Shown: piece after piece, positions 12,926-23,940 of the stretch
Layout of the letters: every line of letters begins with the position of its first letter
Position numbering within the stretch: the stretch's first letter is position 1
Source: Kuschelorhynchus macadamiae
Lineage: Eukaryota; Arthropoda; Insecta; Coleoptera; Curculionidae
Assembly: GCA_030620095.1 (NCBI GenBank)
Contig: JAUTXW010000347.1
Span: forward strand, 1,082,501 to 1,146,500
DNA: 64,000 nucleotides
Reading direction: 5' to 3'
The notes under the pieces: model-generated
Told to the model about the DNA's origin: nothing
Database searches by the model: none
What the model saw: only the letters and a program-made list of their open reading frames with translations
Position numbers and translations under genes: made by a program

Positions 12926-14042
12926 ACAAGTTAGAATATATTAACAAAACATTAGATTTTCTTATCCCAGATAAATATCATATTTTAAAACATAATTTTA
13001 AAGATATTTTTCAACAAAGAATCAAAAATGGTATCAAAAACTGTAAGAGTTTGTTTAATGACAGAGACATCAGTAAATATACTATTATGAACCCTAAACC
13101 ACCAAAATTATATTCTTTAATTAAACTACATAAACCGGGATTCCCTATTAGACCAGTAGTTTCTTTCTTTTCAGCTCCATCTTACAACCTATCTAAGAAA
13201 CTTATAGACATCATTCAAACATATACGAAGTTCTCTGCAAAATATCAAATTAAAAACTCTCTAGATTTAGTTAATAAAATCAAAGATATACAGTTACCAA
13301 ATAATGCTAAACTAATTTCGTTTGACGTCTCTAATCTGTTCCCTAGTGTTCCTGCTAAAGATACCATTAAACTTGTTGAAGGCCTATTAAACAAACATTC
13401 AGTTAATGTTGTTAAAAAACAAGATATATTGCACCTATTTACCGAATGTTTAGAACAAAAGTATTTCGAATTTAATAATAAACTTTATACCACCAAAGAA
13501 GGTTTAATTATGGGAAAGCCATTAAGCCCCTTGCTGGCAGAGATATATTTGGATACCTTGGAAACAAGATTAACAAGCAACCCCTTTTCAAACACTTTAT
13601 ATACTGGCATAGATATGTTGATGATGTTTTAACATGTTTTACGGGAACTAAACGTCAATTAAATATTTTTCTTGATTATATCAATAGCCTTCATCCTAAT
13701 ATAAAATTCACAATTGAACTAGAAGCAAATAACAGCATAAACTTTCTAGATTTAACCATTAAAAAAATAAACAATAAACTTGATTTTTCTGTTTATCATA
13801 AACCAACACATACAGATACTACTATACACAATTCCTCATGTCACCCAATTCAACATAAATTAGCGGCTTTCCAGAGTATGATTCACAGACTTATCTCATT
13901 ACCTTTAAATAAAACCAATTATCAGACCGAATTAAACATCATTAAGCAGATAGCAGTTAGCAATGGATATTCATTAAACATTATTGATAAAATATTACAA
14001 AAAAAAATTATATAAAAAAGCTATATCTATGATATATCCTAA
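12913..14042 (+). pseudogene. Penelope-like reverse transcriptase (5' part of the + copy)
   Basis: An open frame enters from the junction near 12913 and continues through the ATG at 13051 to 13632. It contains KLHKPGFPIRPVVSFFSAP, SFDVSNLFPSVP (RT motif A with its Asp), and GLIMGKPLSPLLAEIYLD. Just before the YVDD box a 2-nt insertion (TATA for TA near 13600) shifts the frame; in the shifted frame HRYVDDVL and the thumb region NSINFLDLTI continue. Further A-run indels occur near 14005. The copy stops abruptly at about 14042 within AISMIYPN, where a LINE is inserted, and resumes at 18162. A 5' portion of the RT is missing. The product would be a telomerase-related RT; this copy is inactive. 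Confidence 0.88.
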
Positions 14043-14599
14043 CAAAACAACAAAAGTATGCTTTAGTGCCGCAGAAAAATTTTACAATTTTATGGACAAA
14101 GCAAAATATACCTAAAATAAGACATATCAAAACATTAATCGAAAAGAATTTCGATAGGTCAATGCTTTTTAAAATTGTAAATTATCAATTTACCAAATCG
14201 TAAAACACACGTTAGAATATAACATAACATTGCCGCAAAACAGTTAATGAATCCTAATAACCTTATAAAATTAAACAAACACACATGTACGAGGTGAATA
14301 ATTTCGATGATTGAGATCAAAATGCAACTATACGACCTTAAACTCTATGTTATTATAGTTATACAAATAATTGTGATGTTAAACAGAAGGTATAATGAAC
14401 TAGTGTAGAATGTAGTATACAAAAAAGAATTAAATTTTGTTTTTAATCCAATACCTAACAAAAATAATTAAGTTTTAAGTGAATGTTCGACAGTTCTTTT
14501 CTCTATATGATGATTTTCAAAATTCTATGCTACGAGTTAGGACATGACTCAACAAAAGATTTAAGTAAACAAGCGAATTTAGCGACAATTTAAAGAGAC

Positions 14600-17390
14600 T
14601 TACTCGCTGTAAAAATCATTAACGCTGTAAAATGGTCTCTGAATGAAGTATGCTTTGGTGTTTTTTCGAAATTGTGCAAGCATAGGGATAGATTTTAAAT
14701 GTACTGGCAGATTGTTATAAAGTTTTATGGCGTTGTAAATAATTGATTTTTTTATTAATTCTGAGGAAGGAATGGGAAGATATATATCATGCCTAGAGTT
14801 TCTGGTAGGGTATACATGTTGTGGCCTTTCTGGGAGGGTGTTTATATGTTTTCTCAGCAAACATACCGTTTCCAAAATAAATAATGCAGGAAGTGTTAAT
14901 ATTTCATGTTTTTTGAAATAGTATTGGCAGTGAGCTCTGTTATTTAGACCAAACAAATAACGAATGGCTTTCTTTTGAAGCATAAAAATACTACGAAATT
15001 GCTCGGTGGTACAGCAGCCCCAAAAGGGAAGGCCATAGCGGAGGTGGGATTCAAATAAAGAGAAATAAGTAAGTCTGGCAGAAGGAACGTCTAATTCTTT
15101 TGAAACTGATCGAATGGCGAAGCAGGCGGTAGAAAGTTTTTTAGTTAAGGTGTCAATATGATTAGACCATTTTAGGTTGTTATTTATATTTAAACCCAGG
15201 AATTTAACCGACTCTACGTATTCAATATTGCTGTTATGTACCTGAAGTGGTTGTAAAGTTCCCTTATAAGATAACGCCACCGTTTTATCGACATTAAAAC
15301 AAAGCATATTGGAATCGGACCAAGCTTTAATTATAACCAAGTCTTTGGAGATACTAGAGTGTAAAGACGTTGTATCAAAATCACTCCAAGTTATGCTTGT
15401 GTCGTCAGCAAAAAGGGAAATTCTTCCATTAATTTTAAGGTTCGTGATATCATTAATGTATAACAAAAAAAGAATAGGTCCCAAGACTGAACCTTGAGGG
15501 ACTCCACTTGTAATCAACTTACAATCAGAATCGGAACCATTAGCCCTTACAAGTTGTTGCCTTTTCCCAAGATAAGATTTGAACCAATTTAAAGAAGTAC
15601 CACGAATTCCATAAAAATTTAGTTTGTTTATCAGAATTTCATGACTAACACAATCAAAGGCTTTCGCATAGTCACAAAAAACTGAGGCAGTTGGGTGGTT
15701 GTTATTGAGAGATAAGTAGACGCCTCTAAGCAACGTGAACATGGCGTCGCTGGTGCACTTGTTGGGTAGAAATCAGAACTGCTCCGGGGATATTATCTGA
15801 TGTTTCAGGAGAAATGGCATAAGACGATTCTTCAGTAGCCTTTCGATGATTTTTGATAGCACTGGTAGTAGTGCAATTGGGCGATAATTGCAAGAGTTAG
15901 TTTTTTCGCCGCCTTTATGAAGTGGAATAATTATAGCTGTTTTAAGGCAATCAGGGAATACACCTTTTATAAAGGACTCATTTATTAATGTTGTGAGGGC
16001 CTCTATGACTGGGAGGGGCAAGTTTAGGAATATTCTAATTGATAGGCCATCAGTGCTACACGAAGATTTACTTTTGATATTATTTATTACCTTCAATAGT
16101 TCAGTGTTGCTAACGGGACTTAAGAAAAAGCTATCAGCTAAATTTTTTGAAGGAGGGAGAAACGAAAGAGGGTCCAAACTTGACGAGATACTAGAGGTAA
16201 TATTTTTGCTTACATTAATAAAATAATCATTTAGATCATTAGCTCCTGGCAAGATCTGAGTCACAGGGTTTGATTTGTTTCTGAGGTTATTGATGATGGA
16301 CCAGGTTTCTTTGGAAACGTTATTTGAGTTTGTTAGACGTTTTCGGTAGTGTAATTTTTTTGCTGACTTAATAAGAGTAGTGTAGATCCTCCTATAGTTA
16401 GAGATATAGTCGAGAATAAGAAAGGAGTCGGTGAATTTTTTTATATATGAGAGCGAGCGCATATTTTTAGCAGAAATTCGTATTCCTTTCGTGGTCCACG
16501 GTTTATGCCCCTTAGGTTTGATATTCTTAAGCGGGAAGGCCTTGTTAAAAGCACTTAAAGTTTTATTTAAAAAAGTCTGAAGTTTGTGTTGACATTATCA
16601 GATTCAAAATTCCAATCGGTGTTAAAGCAAATATTATGAAATACTGAGAAATTTGCGGCCGAGAAAATTCTGCCCCGATGGCGAGATCTTGGTAAGGGCC
16701 TAATAGGTAAACTAAACCTGGAAATTACCGCCGTGATCGGAAAGACCTGAGTTATAGACCTGTGAATGCACCTCTGATGGAGAAAAATCAGACGCCATGT
16801 AATCGATGATAGAAGAAGAGTTTTTTGAAATTCTAGTTGGCGAGAATACATGCATTGAAAGACCGAAAGAGTCGAATATAGAAATTAGATATTTTTGGAT
16901 GGCACAAATAGTAGCATAGTCAATATTAAAGTCCCCGCATAGAATTTTTTTACCTTTAATCGGTAGACTGTCTAGCAAACTTACCAGACTATTTAAAAAT
17001 GATTATACATCAGAGTTTGGTGATCTATAAATACAAATTACATAAAGATCAAGGTTTTGATTATATACCATAGAGAATTCAAAAGAGCTATCCGCTAACA
17101 AATGATCATATTTAGATACCGACATGAAATCTCCATTTAGGGATAGAATCAGTGTTCCCCCATGAGCTGAGTTTTTTCTGTCATATCTAGCTATTGTGGT
17201 ATACCTCTCAATATAAAAGGGTTCGTTTAGATTCAGCCAGTGCTCAGTAATTGCAACAAGTTGGGGGAACTCCAATTCTTCCAGAAATAGGTACAACTCG
17301 TCAGTTTTATTTCTTAGAGAAGCAATATTAATTAGAACCATATTAAGACTAGTAACAACAGGAAGTTTTGAGGAATCTAGTTCCTCAGGA
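14600..17390 (-). pseudogene. LINE ORF2: endonuclease and reverse transcriptase, few disabling changes
   Basis: ORF2 supplies the endonuclease and reverse transcriptase for target-primed insertion. The minus strand starts near 17390 with the endonuclease (INIASLRNKTDELYLFLEEL, TEHWLN, CGDFNIDY, SDHG). It continues through ISAKNMRSLSYIKKF, the RT core AIIIPLHKGG, YRPIALLP, FCDYAKAFDCVSHE, GVPQGSVLGPILFLLYINDI and LFADDTS, and a C-terminal region ending at 14600. It is much better preserved than the related LINE at 2794-5308. Visible lesions are a TAA at 17003, a frameshifted interval between about 16730 and 16585, and a TGA at about 15770. The 380-aa RT half (15742-14600) is fully open. Probably Jockey/CR1 group; the precise clade needs a tree. 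Confidence 0.88.
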
Positions 17391-17403
17391 CACGTCGTGT
17401 TTT

Positions 17404-18157
17404 CTAAAAATTTTTTTTGGGAGAATTGCTTGTAAAATAGTTTTTATGGCATTCTCTGGTCCTCTGAAGATGGATCGTTCTCTCCGAAGATATATAGGTT
17501 CCATAGGCTGCAAGATCCGCTTCCACTTCTGCTGCGTTAAATCCGTAAGCAGCATGAAAATCGAAATATATCTTATGCAGGGTTCTATAATCTATAGGAA
17601 TGCCTTCAGAAGCCAAAAACAGCCTGGTGCTTGTATTTGTAAACCCTTCAAAGTGAATTGGCGCAGGTTGGTCGTGCAGTGAGGCGCGATATAACTTGAA
17701 GGCCTTTAAAATGGCTGGTTCTCTTAGTCTAGACATGAGGAAACGGTTATCAGAACTTTTTTCGGTTCGCGTAAGCTTCACTGTTGGGGGAGACATTGGA
17801 TCAAAAATAGGTTCTTGGTCAATAGGAGCTTTCTTGGAAAGACTGTAGCAGTTGTCGCTCAACAAGACATTTGCTTTGCAGGCAGCAATGGCCTCTTTGT
17901 CAGAAGATATTATAGTGCCCTTTTGAGAAATTGGAGAGGAGACAACCAGTGAACTGACGGAGCTCGAGTTGGTGGGCAGTTTTTTCGGTGTGGAGGGAGG
18001 TGGGAGGTTCGGTGTAGATTTTTCTGAAAGTTCGGATACAGCTGACCATTTTATTACTACGCCATGGGGCCATAGATTGCTGTCTAAAAGCTTTTCAGCT
18101 GACTTTTTTGACTGAGTTCCAATTTTAAAATCAATATTTGAGATATGATTGATTAGG
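17404..18157 (-). CDS. LINE ORF1, 5'-truncated
   Basis: An open frame of about 250 codons enters from the Penelope junction at 18157 with no start codon and ends at 17404, just before ORF2. Upstream of the first ATG (17865) it reads through SNIDFKIGTQSKKSAEKLL and a Ser/Pro-rich stretch (PPPSTPKKLPTNSSSVSS). Then come MSPPTVKLTRTEKSSDN and a compact block with FKLYRASLHDQPAPIHFEGF and DFHAAYGFNAAEVEADLAAYG. I do not recognise a named domain; position directly 5' of the endonuclease makes it ORF1, the nucleic-acid-binding chaperone of LINEs. No CCHC knuckles are seen in the surviving part. Confidence 0.6.
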
Positions 18158-18161
18158 TGGT

Positions 18162-18641
18162 ATTAATGAAAAAACTACTCCGTACAAAGTTATATCCTAT
18201 ATAAGTAATTCTAGTTCTAAAATAGGTGCATTTTTAAATAGTTTAGATATTAGAATAGCGTATAAAACAAATAATTCTTTAAGTAGATATATCAAAAATA
18301 ATAAAACTAAGTCTGATAAACTAGAACAATCAGGTGTATACCAATTAAACTGTGGAGATTGTGACAAAACGTATATAGGTCAAACAGGTGGACATTTCGG
18401 TAAAAGAATAGAGGAGCATTATAAATGTTTTATTAAAGGGAAAACCGAATCTAATTATTCAAACCATTTAATTGAGAGCGGTCATACGTTTAATAAAAAT
18501 TTTAAAATTTTACACCTAGAAAATAAGGGTCATAAATTGAATATACTCGAGTCTCTAGAAATAAATAAACTCAAACATTCAAATTGCTTGCTAAACGATC
18601 AGGTAGATCTCAATAATTCACCCTTGTTAAATATGTTCTAA
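18162..18641 (+). CDS. Penelope-like GIY-YIG endonuclease domain (3' part of the + copy)
   Basis: Continuation of the Penelope protein after the LINE insertion: 159 uninterrupted codons with no ATG of their own, ending in a stop at 18639-18641. The GIY-YIG signature is present as GVYQLNCGDCDKTYIGQTG, followed by the Arg-bearing helix GKRIEEH and a Glu-containing LESLEINKLKH. Two cysteines (C-x2-C) sit between the GVY and YIG strands, as usual for Penelope nucleases. This domain makes the nick used for insertion. The 18642-18895 flank is the element 3' region and matches the inverted copy at 11908-12160. Confidence 0.88.
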   Translation: MNEKTTPYKVISYISNSSSKIGAFLNSLDIRIAYKTNNSLSRYIKNNKTKSDKLEQSGVYQLNCGDCDKTYIGQTGGHFGKRIEEHYKCFIKGKTESNYSNHLIESGHTFNKNFKILHLENKGHKLNILESLEINKLKHSNCLLNDQVDLNNSPLLNMF

Positions 18642-19019
18642 TAATTTTAGGTAATTTCTTTTTATTTTATTGCTAGTACGTAAAAATTCCCAGACCTTTT
18701 TTAAGTCATTAAAATCTCCAAATGGTTGTATTATACTTAGTTATATAAATATCACCTTAACTTGTAAGCTTGTGCATTCGAGATGTAACGTCCGAAGAAG
18801 CTACTGTGTAGTGAAACATGTCACGTTGTTAAATTAAATATAGTGGAAGTGTTTGTAAAAAATAGTGTTTGTTTTTTACATTTTACATCATATTATTCTG
18901 GATTTCCACCGAGTATCGGCTGACACAATCATAACATTAAAGTAAGGTTTTTCAATCTATAACCCTGGCTTAAATATCTCAGCTACCTATTATGGCAACC
19001 AGATATTTTCATTCAAAAA

Positions 19020-19960
19020 TCTTAAAAACTGTTTAAAGGAAAACTGGTATACATGGTGTCCGATAGAAAGTGGGACATAATTTAACAGCATATTCCGTAC
19101 ATAAAAATAATGCTGTGGATCCCAACTTGCCGAATTCAAAAGTTGATATTGACGAAGATACAGGGAAAAATTCATTTAAGTCATAAATAGAATGTTCCAA
19201 CAGCAGTACAACAACTGCCCTCTTCAACTGCTTAAGACGTTAAATTCTTCTAGCATGAAGTGGTAGATGATTGTAAATGTTAATACTTAAAATATAGGAA
19301 CTACTAGCAGCCATACTCAATCTGTGGGTAGGCAATCTTAGTCTGTCAGTAGTGTCTCTTAAGTCTTAGGTGTTAGGCATGTCCCTGGTTGAAGTAAATT
19401 CAGTTATATACTTTGCTTCCATATGTACATACAATGCACATTGTTACCGACAATAAACTTAAATTTGTAAATAGTGGACGACATGATTGCCTGGAATTTT
19501 GAAATAAAATAGTTCGGACTGTTCTCTTTTGAACTATTAGCACCTTATTTATTCTCTTGCAATTTCCCCGTAATACTGTAACATAGCACCATACTGAGTG
19601 CACATAAGCATGATAAGATAAAATCATTTTGCTATTAACAATTGACCTTAATCTCCAAATTACGAACGAGGTAACAGAGAGCTTCTTGAGAACGTGGTCA
19701 ATGTGCTCAGATCAACTTAATCGATTGTCAATGTATATACCTAAAAATGTGATTACTTCAACCTGCTGAACTGTATGGATTTTGGTTCTTACTAAAAAGA
19801 AGTAATCTTGAATGTGCATATTAAACATCATAATGAGTTTAGATAAATTTAGAACAAGATTGTTGTTGGAACAGTAGTCAAAAAAAGTCTACCCAACTGT
19901 CTGATTTAAAAAAATACCTAAACGAATTTCTAAAAATTACGGGTTAAATGAAAAGAGTTG
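19020..19960 (-). pseudogene. LINE reverse-transcriptase C-terminal fragment
   Basis: The minus strand holds broken pieces of the region downstream of the RT palm: SYHAYVHSVWCYVTVLRGNC, VLIVQKRTVRTILFQNS, SCRPLFTNLSLLSVTMCI (19627-19400). A C-terminal block (KRAVVVLLLEHSIYDLNEFF, near 19227-19150) follows. The order and motifs fit a LINE of the CR1/Daphne-like type. Multiple frameshifts; both ends are ragged. It is separate from the LINE at 14043-18161, whose C-terminus differs. Confidence 0.7.
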
Positions 19961-20257
19961 TAGGAAATAGAAGAACGTGGATATTAAGGTAACAAATTAA
20001 AAGATAAAACTCAATAGTATCCATTCACAATTTTAAAAGTCATTACTTTAAATGGAAATAAAAAAATGTTGGAGCGATCAACAGCGAGGAAGAGAGACCT
20101 TCCTTGTCTATGTGCCGGGCATTAAACTTCCCTTTTATTTTGTTTTTTTTTGTCAAATACAGAATTTATGTAACTAATAAAAAAATTTAACGTAATATTA
20201 ATAATTATAATAATTATTTAAATCATACACGCATTACTAATTATCCATTTTTTTTAG

Positions 20258-21032
20258 AACTGAACGAAGCGTTACAGGTGGCGTCGTCGCGTCCTCCAGC
20301 GACGACAGCGACAGCGAGGATGAAATAAGCGACGCCTCCGAATCCGAAATGGACCTGGACAATTACTATTTTCTCCAGCCCGTGCCCACCAGGCAGAGAC
20401 GGGCTCTGCTGAGGGCGGCCGGCGTTCGCAAAATAGACTCGCTCGAAAAGGACGAGTGCCGAAACATCCGTTCCTCCCGCGAGTTCTGCGGCTGTGGCTG
20501 CAAAGGTTACTGTGATCCGGACACTTGCTCGTGTAGCCAGGCGGGCATCAAGTGCCAAGTGGATAGATTGAACTTTCCCTGCGGTTGTACCAGGGATAAC
20601 TGCGGTAACTCGTCCGGCAGAATCGAGTTCAATCCGGTGAGGGTGCGGACGCATTTCATTCACACCCTCATGCGGCTCGAGCTCGAGAAGAAACACGACG
20701 AAGACATGCGCGAGAAAAAGGACCTCTCATGGATGACCAACGAACGACTGGTGGAGCATCACCATCAGTCGCAGCAATGTAAAATAAATGTAAATAAATG
20801 TAGCGGTAGTTTATTGAGGGACATAAGTTTGAGCGCCCACATCGAGGTTGAGAACTGTGTAAATAACGGTAGTTTCACCAACCTCCATTACGGAGCCCCC
20901 GGTGAGGGGCCCGGTGCTTTGCCCCACAGCTCGACTCCATTTTCAGAACTTCCCGCGCGCGAGGACTCGCTGGATCTGTATACCTTTCGTGAGAACTGCT
21001 ACGGAGATGAGAATGAAAGAAAACAACAACAG
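20258..21032 (+). CDS. Axud1: Axud1/CSRNP family protein, internal exon with the Cys-rich domain
   Basis: Host exon, GC-rich against AT-rich flanks. The acceptor is a T-run followed by AG (20256-20257) and the donor is CAG/GTTGGT at 21033. The frame enters with one partial base and ends on a codon boundary. After an acidic Ser/Asp stretch (SSSDDSDSEDEISDASESE) it encodes NYYFLQPVPTRQRRALLRAAGV and the diagnostic cysteine-rich block SREFCGCGCKGYCDPDTCSC, QAGIKCQVDRLNFPCGC, then RIEFNPVRVRTHFIHTLMRL. This is the hallmark of CSRNP/AXUD1 nuclear proteins, which bind DNA and act in apoptosis, JNK-related signalling and cell-cycle control. The upstream N-terminal exon (with the usual VTFxxVTVYYF-type region) was not found in the window. 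Without splicing, the frame would end five codons into the intron. Confidence 0.93.
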
Positions 21033-21897
21033 GTTGGTACATATTATTAACAAGTCAGTTTCTTATGGTAGTTACATACATAAAGGGGGGGTGTCACGTC
21101 ACACGTCAGTTGAACGAATTTTTTTGACCAGTGATATTTAGTCGCGTCGCGTGGTTATTAGTCGAATGTAAAATTACGTGCCTACGAAATTAAATATATG
21201 GTAAAAAAATACTCCTAACACCACTTTAATTCGGAATCACACGTGTGGTGCAAAATACTTGACTTTTATAAGTTTATAAAAAATTGATTACTCATTATTT
21301 AAGACAGTCATATTTGCGATTATCCGTCATTTTAAAATGGGTAATTTTAATAATCCAATAATTCAGTGCTAAAAGATGTAAATGCCGACAGTATTTTCCA
21401 TTGAGTTGTTTTCAGTGGCGGCTCGTGGTGAATTATATTGGGAGGTCAATAACAAATTTAAAAATAGGCATACTTAAAATAAAAATAAATATCTTATCTT
21501 TAAATTGAGCTTTAAATTCTCTTGAAGTTCAGGTCTACTCTTCGTTCTTTAGAATTGGAAAAATGCTGAATGACACGTTCGTTAAAATTGCACGCACATT
21601 CCTTTTATAAACGATTTCTCGATACTTAACAAATAACTAAAGCGGATAGTCTATCTTGGCCCAATTCCTTAACAAAATCTATAAGCCCTCGAAAAAACCC
21701 TGGATTTTCAGCTCGAATGCCCCCTAAAATTTTACACAATCTATAATTTTGTTTAAAATATAACGATTTTTGGATACATTTTCATTAAAAGCTCTAAGTG
21801 ATTTTCTATAAGCTGTGTCGAGCTGAGTGCGAATATCAACACTTTCGACTATAGCATAGTTCACCGAACATTTCATGTAATATGCAAAAAACGCATG

Positions 21898-22212
21898 TTA
21901 TTTTATTTTTTCTTTTAAGTGTTTTAAGTTTTTAACACCGGTTTTGCACCATAATGAGTTCGACGAGTCCTTAGAAAACAACAAACAAACATAACAGTAA
22001 AATGAGTTAGAGACTTCACAGCCACATATTCGGTTAACTAAATCGTACATACTTTTGCGAAAGTTTCGATAAACCTCTTTATTGTTGTCTTTACTAGTTT
22101 GTCGTATACTAAGTTCTGGCAAATTGCGACCACTTACCTTGAATTCGGTTATTTTCTCAAAAGTAAGTTCGTTAGCACTCTTTAGTTGTTTAATTTTTTG
22201 CACTACCAACAT
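21898..22212 (-). pseudogene. TTF-type zinc finger of a ZMYM1-like hAT transposase, fragment
   Basis: A 104-codon frame reading GRNLPELSIRQTSK, MYDLVNRICGCEVSNSFYCY, VCLLFSKDSSNSLWCKTGV and NLKHLKEKIK. The CGCEV...FYCYVCLLF pattern followed by W..G..NLKHLKEKI is typical of the TTF zinc finger at the N-terminus of ZMYM1-like hAT transposases. The expected downstream DUF4371 and dimerisation domains are absent from this element. It lies near the left terminus of the hAT at 21413-26413. Confidence 0.75.
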
Positions 22213-22371
22213 TTTATTTCATCTACATTTCCACCTTGAAATTGGTTATTTTTTCAAAATTAAGTTCGTAAGCACTTTTTAGTTGTTTATTTTTTTGCAC
22301 TAGTTACTACCAACATTTTATTTCTTGTATATTTCCAACTCATACATGAATCATAAAAATAAAAAAATATA

Positions 22372-23940
22372 CACTCAGGTGCAAAAAATTCGATCCATAC
22401 GAATTTTTTAATAAAACATAAAGATCTTTGGATATTAAACTTTAAAATAAGTTATAGATTGAAAAATACGTATTGAATATCAATAAAACGCATAGTTTAC
22501 AGAAAATAAATCTTTATTTTATATAGCCATTCGCTATAATACACAAAATTAAAAAAATAATCAAAACTTCTTGAATAAAAAATTGTAATACAAAAAAATG
22601 TGGTGTATGCAGTGATACTTAATACCTAGTGTTTCCTCCTCGGGCCCTTATAACAGCTTGAAGACGGCGTGGCATCGAGGTAATCAAGCTCTGGATGTCA
22701 GTTTGGTCCAATTCTCTCCATATTTCCTGAACAGCCGCACCAAGCTCAGCCAAGTTGTTTGGACGAGGTAGTCGTGCTCGATATTGCTTTCCCATTATGT
22801 CCCAAAGATGCTCAATTGGATTGAGATCAGGACTGCAAGCTGGCCAATTCATACGGACAATTCCCACCTCTTCTAAATAGTCATTGACGATCCTAGCACG
22901 GTGCGGACGCGCATTATCGTCCATGAAAATAAAATTGGGTCCGATGAACGGGGCAAAAGGTATCACATGCTCATCAAGAATGGTCGTTATGTATCTCTCA
23001 CCCGTCATAGAACCGCCATCCATGATAGCTAGGTCAGTACGAGCTTCGAAACTTATACCACCCCAAACCATGACTGATCCTCCTCGATAGCTTATTCTTT
23101 CTGCAATATTGCACTGAGCAAATCGCTCTCCTTGCCTCCGCCAAACTCTTTCGCGGCCGTCTGGTGACCTCAAGGTAAACCTGGACTCATCTGAGAACAA
23201 TACACTTCGCCAATCTGCGTCATTCCAGTTTTCGTGTTCTCTTGCAAAGGCAAGTCTATTTCTGCGATGTTCTACGGATAATAGTGGACATAAGGCTGGT
23301 CTTCTGGATGCTAAATGAGCTTCAGCAAGTCGACGCCGAACTGTCCACCTGCTTACATCCACATTTCTCACTTCATTCAGACGATTGGCCAATTGAACTG
23401 ATGTGTCATGCCGATTTCTCAAACATGAAGTTACCAAAAATCGGTCATCTCGTTCGGATGTTGCCCTTCTACGACCGGAACCTGGCCGCCTTGTGAAATT
23501 GCCGGTTTCATTGAATCGCTGAACTGCTCTTTGAACCGCCGAACGACTAACACCTAACACATGAGCTGCATAATACTGGCTACGACCATCTTGAACTAAA
23601 GCCACCGCTCTAGCTGCATCCGTCGGAGTTAAGAACATTTTATTGCAATTAGAATTAAGAATGCAACGCCTTTTGACACTACAAGATCACTATGGTAACC
23701 CGGGTTAAAATAAATGCAACCAACAAGGATTTATATTTTCGCTTATCGGAGGAATTTTAACAAATAAAAACATAAATTCCTATTTGCGATGAGAAATGCA
23801 GAACTAATATAAACATTTTGGTTTATTTGGGATATACGAGGGCATACCTGAAGATGCATATGCCATATAATAACTTGAGAGTCGAAATACTTAAAATAAA
23901 TGAGAAAAAAGAAATGGATCGAATTTTTTGCACTTGAGTG
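22372..23940 (-). mobile_element. Tc1-like transposon, structurally complete
   Basis: The 1569-bp element has terminal inverted repeats of at least 27 bp (CACTCAGGTGCAAAAAATTC at left; one mismatch to the right end) and TA on both sides (22370-22371, 23941-23942). It encodes an uninterrupted DD34E transposase. The element is inserted in the hAT at 21413-26413. Near-identical ends plus an intact gene point to a recent insertion. Confidence 0.95.
22619..23638 (-). CDS. Tc1-family transposase, intact, 339 aa
   Basis: Cut-and-paste transposase that binds the element ends and inserts at TA. The N-terminal paired-like helix-turn-helix pair covers about residues 1-110 (ARAVALVQDGRSQYYAAHVL, VSRSAVQRAVQRF, then the GRRR hook region). 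The DDE catalytic core follows with VLFSDESRF (first Asp, about residue 149), FMDDNARPHRA (second Asp, about residue 241) and SPDLNPIEHLWD (Glu). Counting residues between the second Asp and the Glu gives 34, so DD34E. The length of 339 aa is normal for the family. No stop or frameshift is present; the start at 23638 gives MFLTPTDAARAVAL. It could be functional; expression is unknown. Confidence 0.95.
   Translation of the reverse strand: MFLTPTDAARAVALVQDGRSQYYAAHVLGVSRSAVQRAVQRFNETGNFTRRPGSGRRRATSERDDRFLVTSCLRNRHDTSVQLANRLNEVRNVDVSRWTVRRRLAEAHLASRRPALCPLLSVEHRRNRLAFAREHENWNDADWRSVLFSDESRFTLRSPDGRERVWRRQGERFAQCNIAERISYRGGSVMVWGGISFEARTDLAIMDGGSMTGERYITTILDEHVIPFAPFIGPNFIFMDDNARPHRARIVNDYLEEVGIVRMNWPACSPDLNPIEHLWDIMGKQYRARLPRPNNLAELGAAVQEIWRELDQTDIQSLITSMPRRLQAVIRARGGNTRY

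Larger units (their letters stand above)
14043..18161 (-). mobile_element. Non-LTR retrotransposon (LINE) inserted inside the Penelope element
   Basis: Minus-strand LINE with a partial ORF1 (18157-17404), an ORF2 (about 17390-14600) and a 3' region reaching about 14043. Its ends lie exactly where the Penelope coding sequence is interrupted: the reading before 14042 and after 18162 joins into the uninterrupted order seen in the inverted Penelope copy. No clear target duplication is visible beyond one or two bases. The 5' end is truncated because ORF1 is open with no start. The 14043-14600 part has no coding and is presumably 3' UTR. Confidence 0.82.
11465..18970. mobile_element. Possible Harbinger-like termini enclosing a Penelope/LINE nest
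   Basis: Left end GGCCTGGGTTATAGATTG (11465-11482) matches the reverse complement of the right end, AGCCAGGGTTATAGATTG (18953-18970), at 16 of 18 positions. Each end is bordered by TAA (11462-11464, 18971-18973). A 3-bp TAA/TTA duplication with GG-starting ends is typical of PIF/Harbinger. No Harbinger transposase or Myb-like protein is visible between them, so this would be a MITE-type element later enlarged by the Penelope copies and the LINE. The assignment rests on the ends alone. Confidence 0.45.

Noticed and set aside
20241..20696. 151-codon minus-strand frame over the Axud1 exon
   Set aside because: Antisense shadow of a GC-rich exon whose + strand encodes a conserved cysteine-rich domain.
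23242..23496. 84-codon + strand frame within the Tc1 element
   Set aside because: Shadow of the intact minus-strand transposase.
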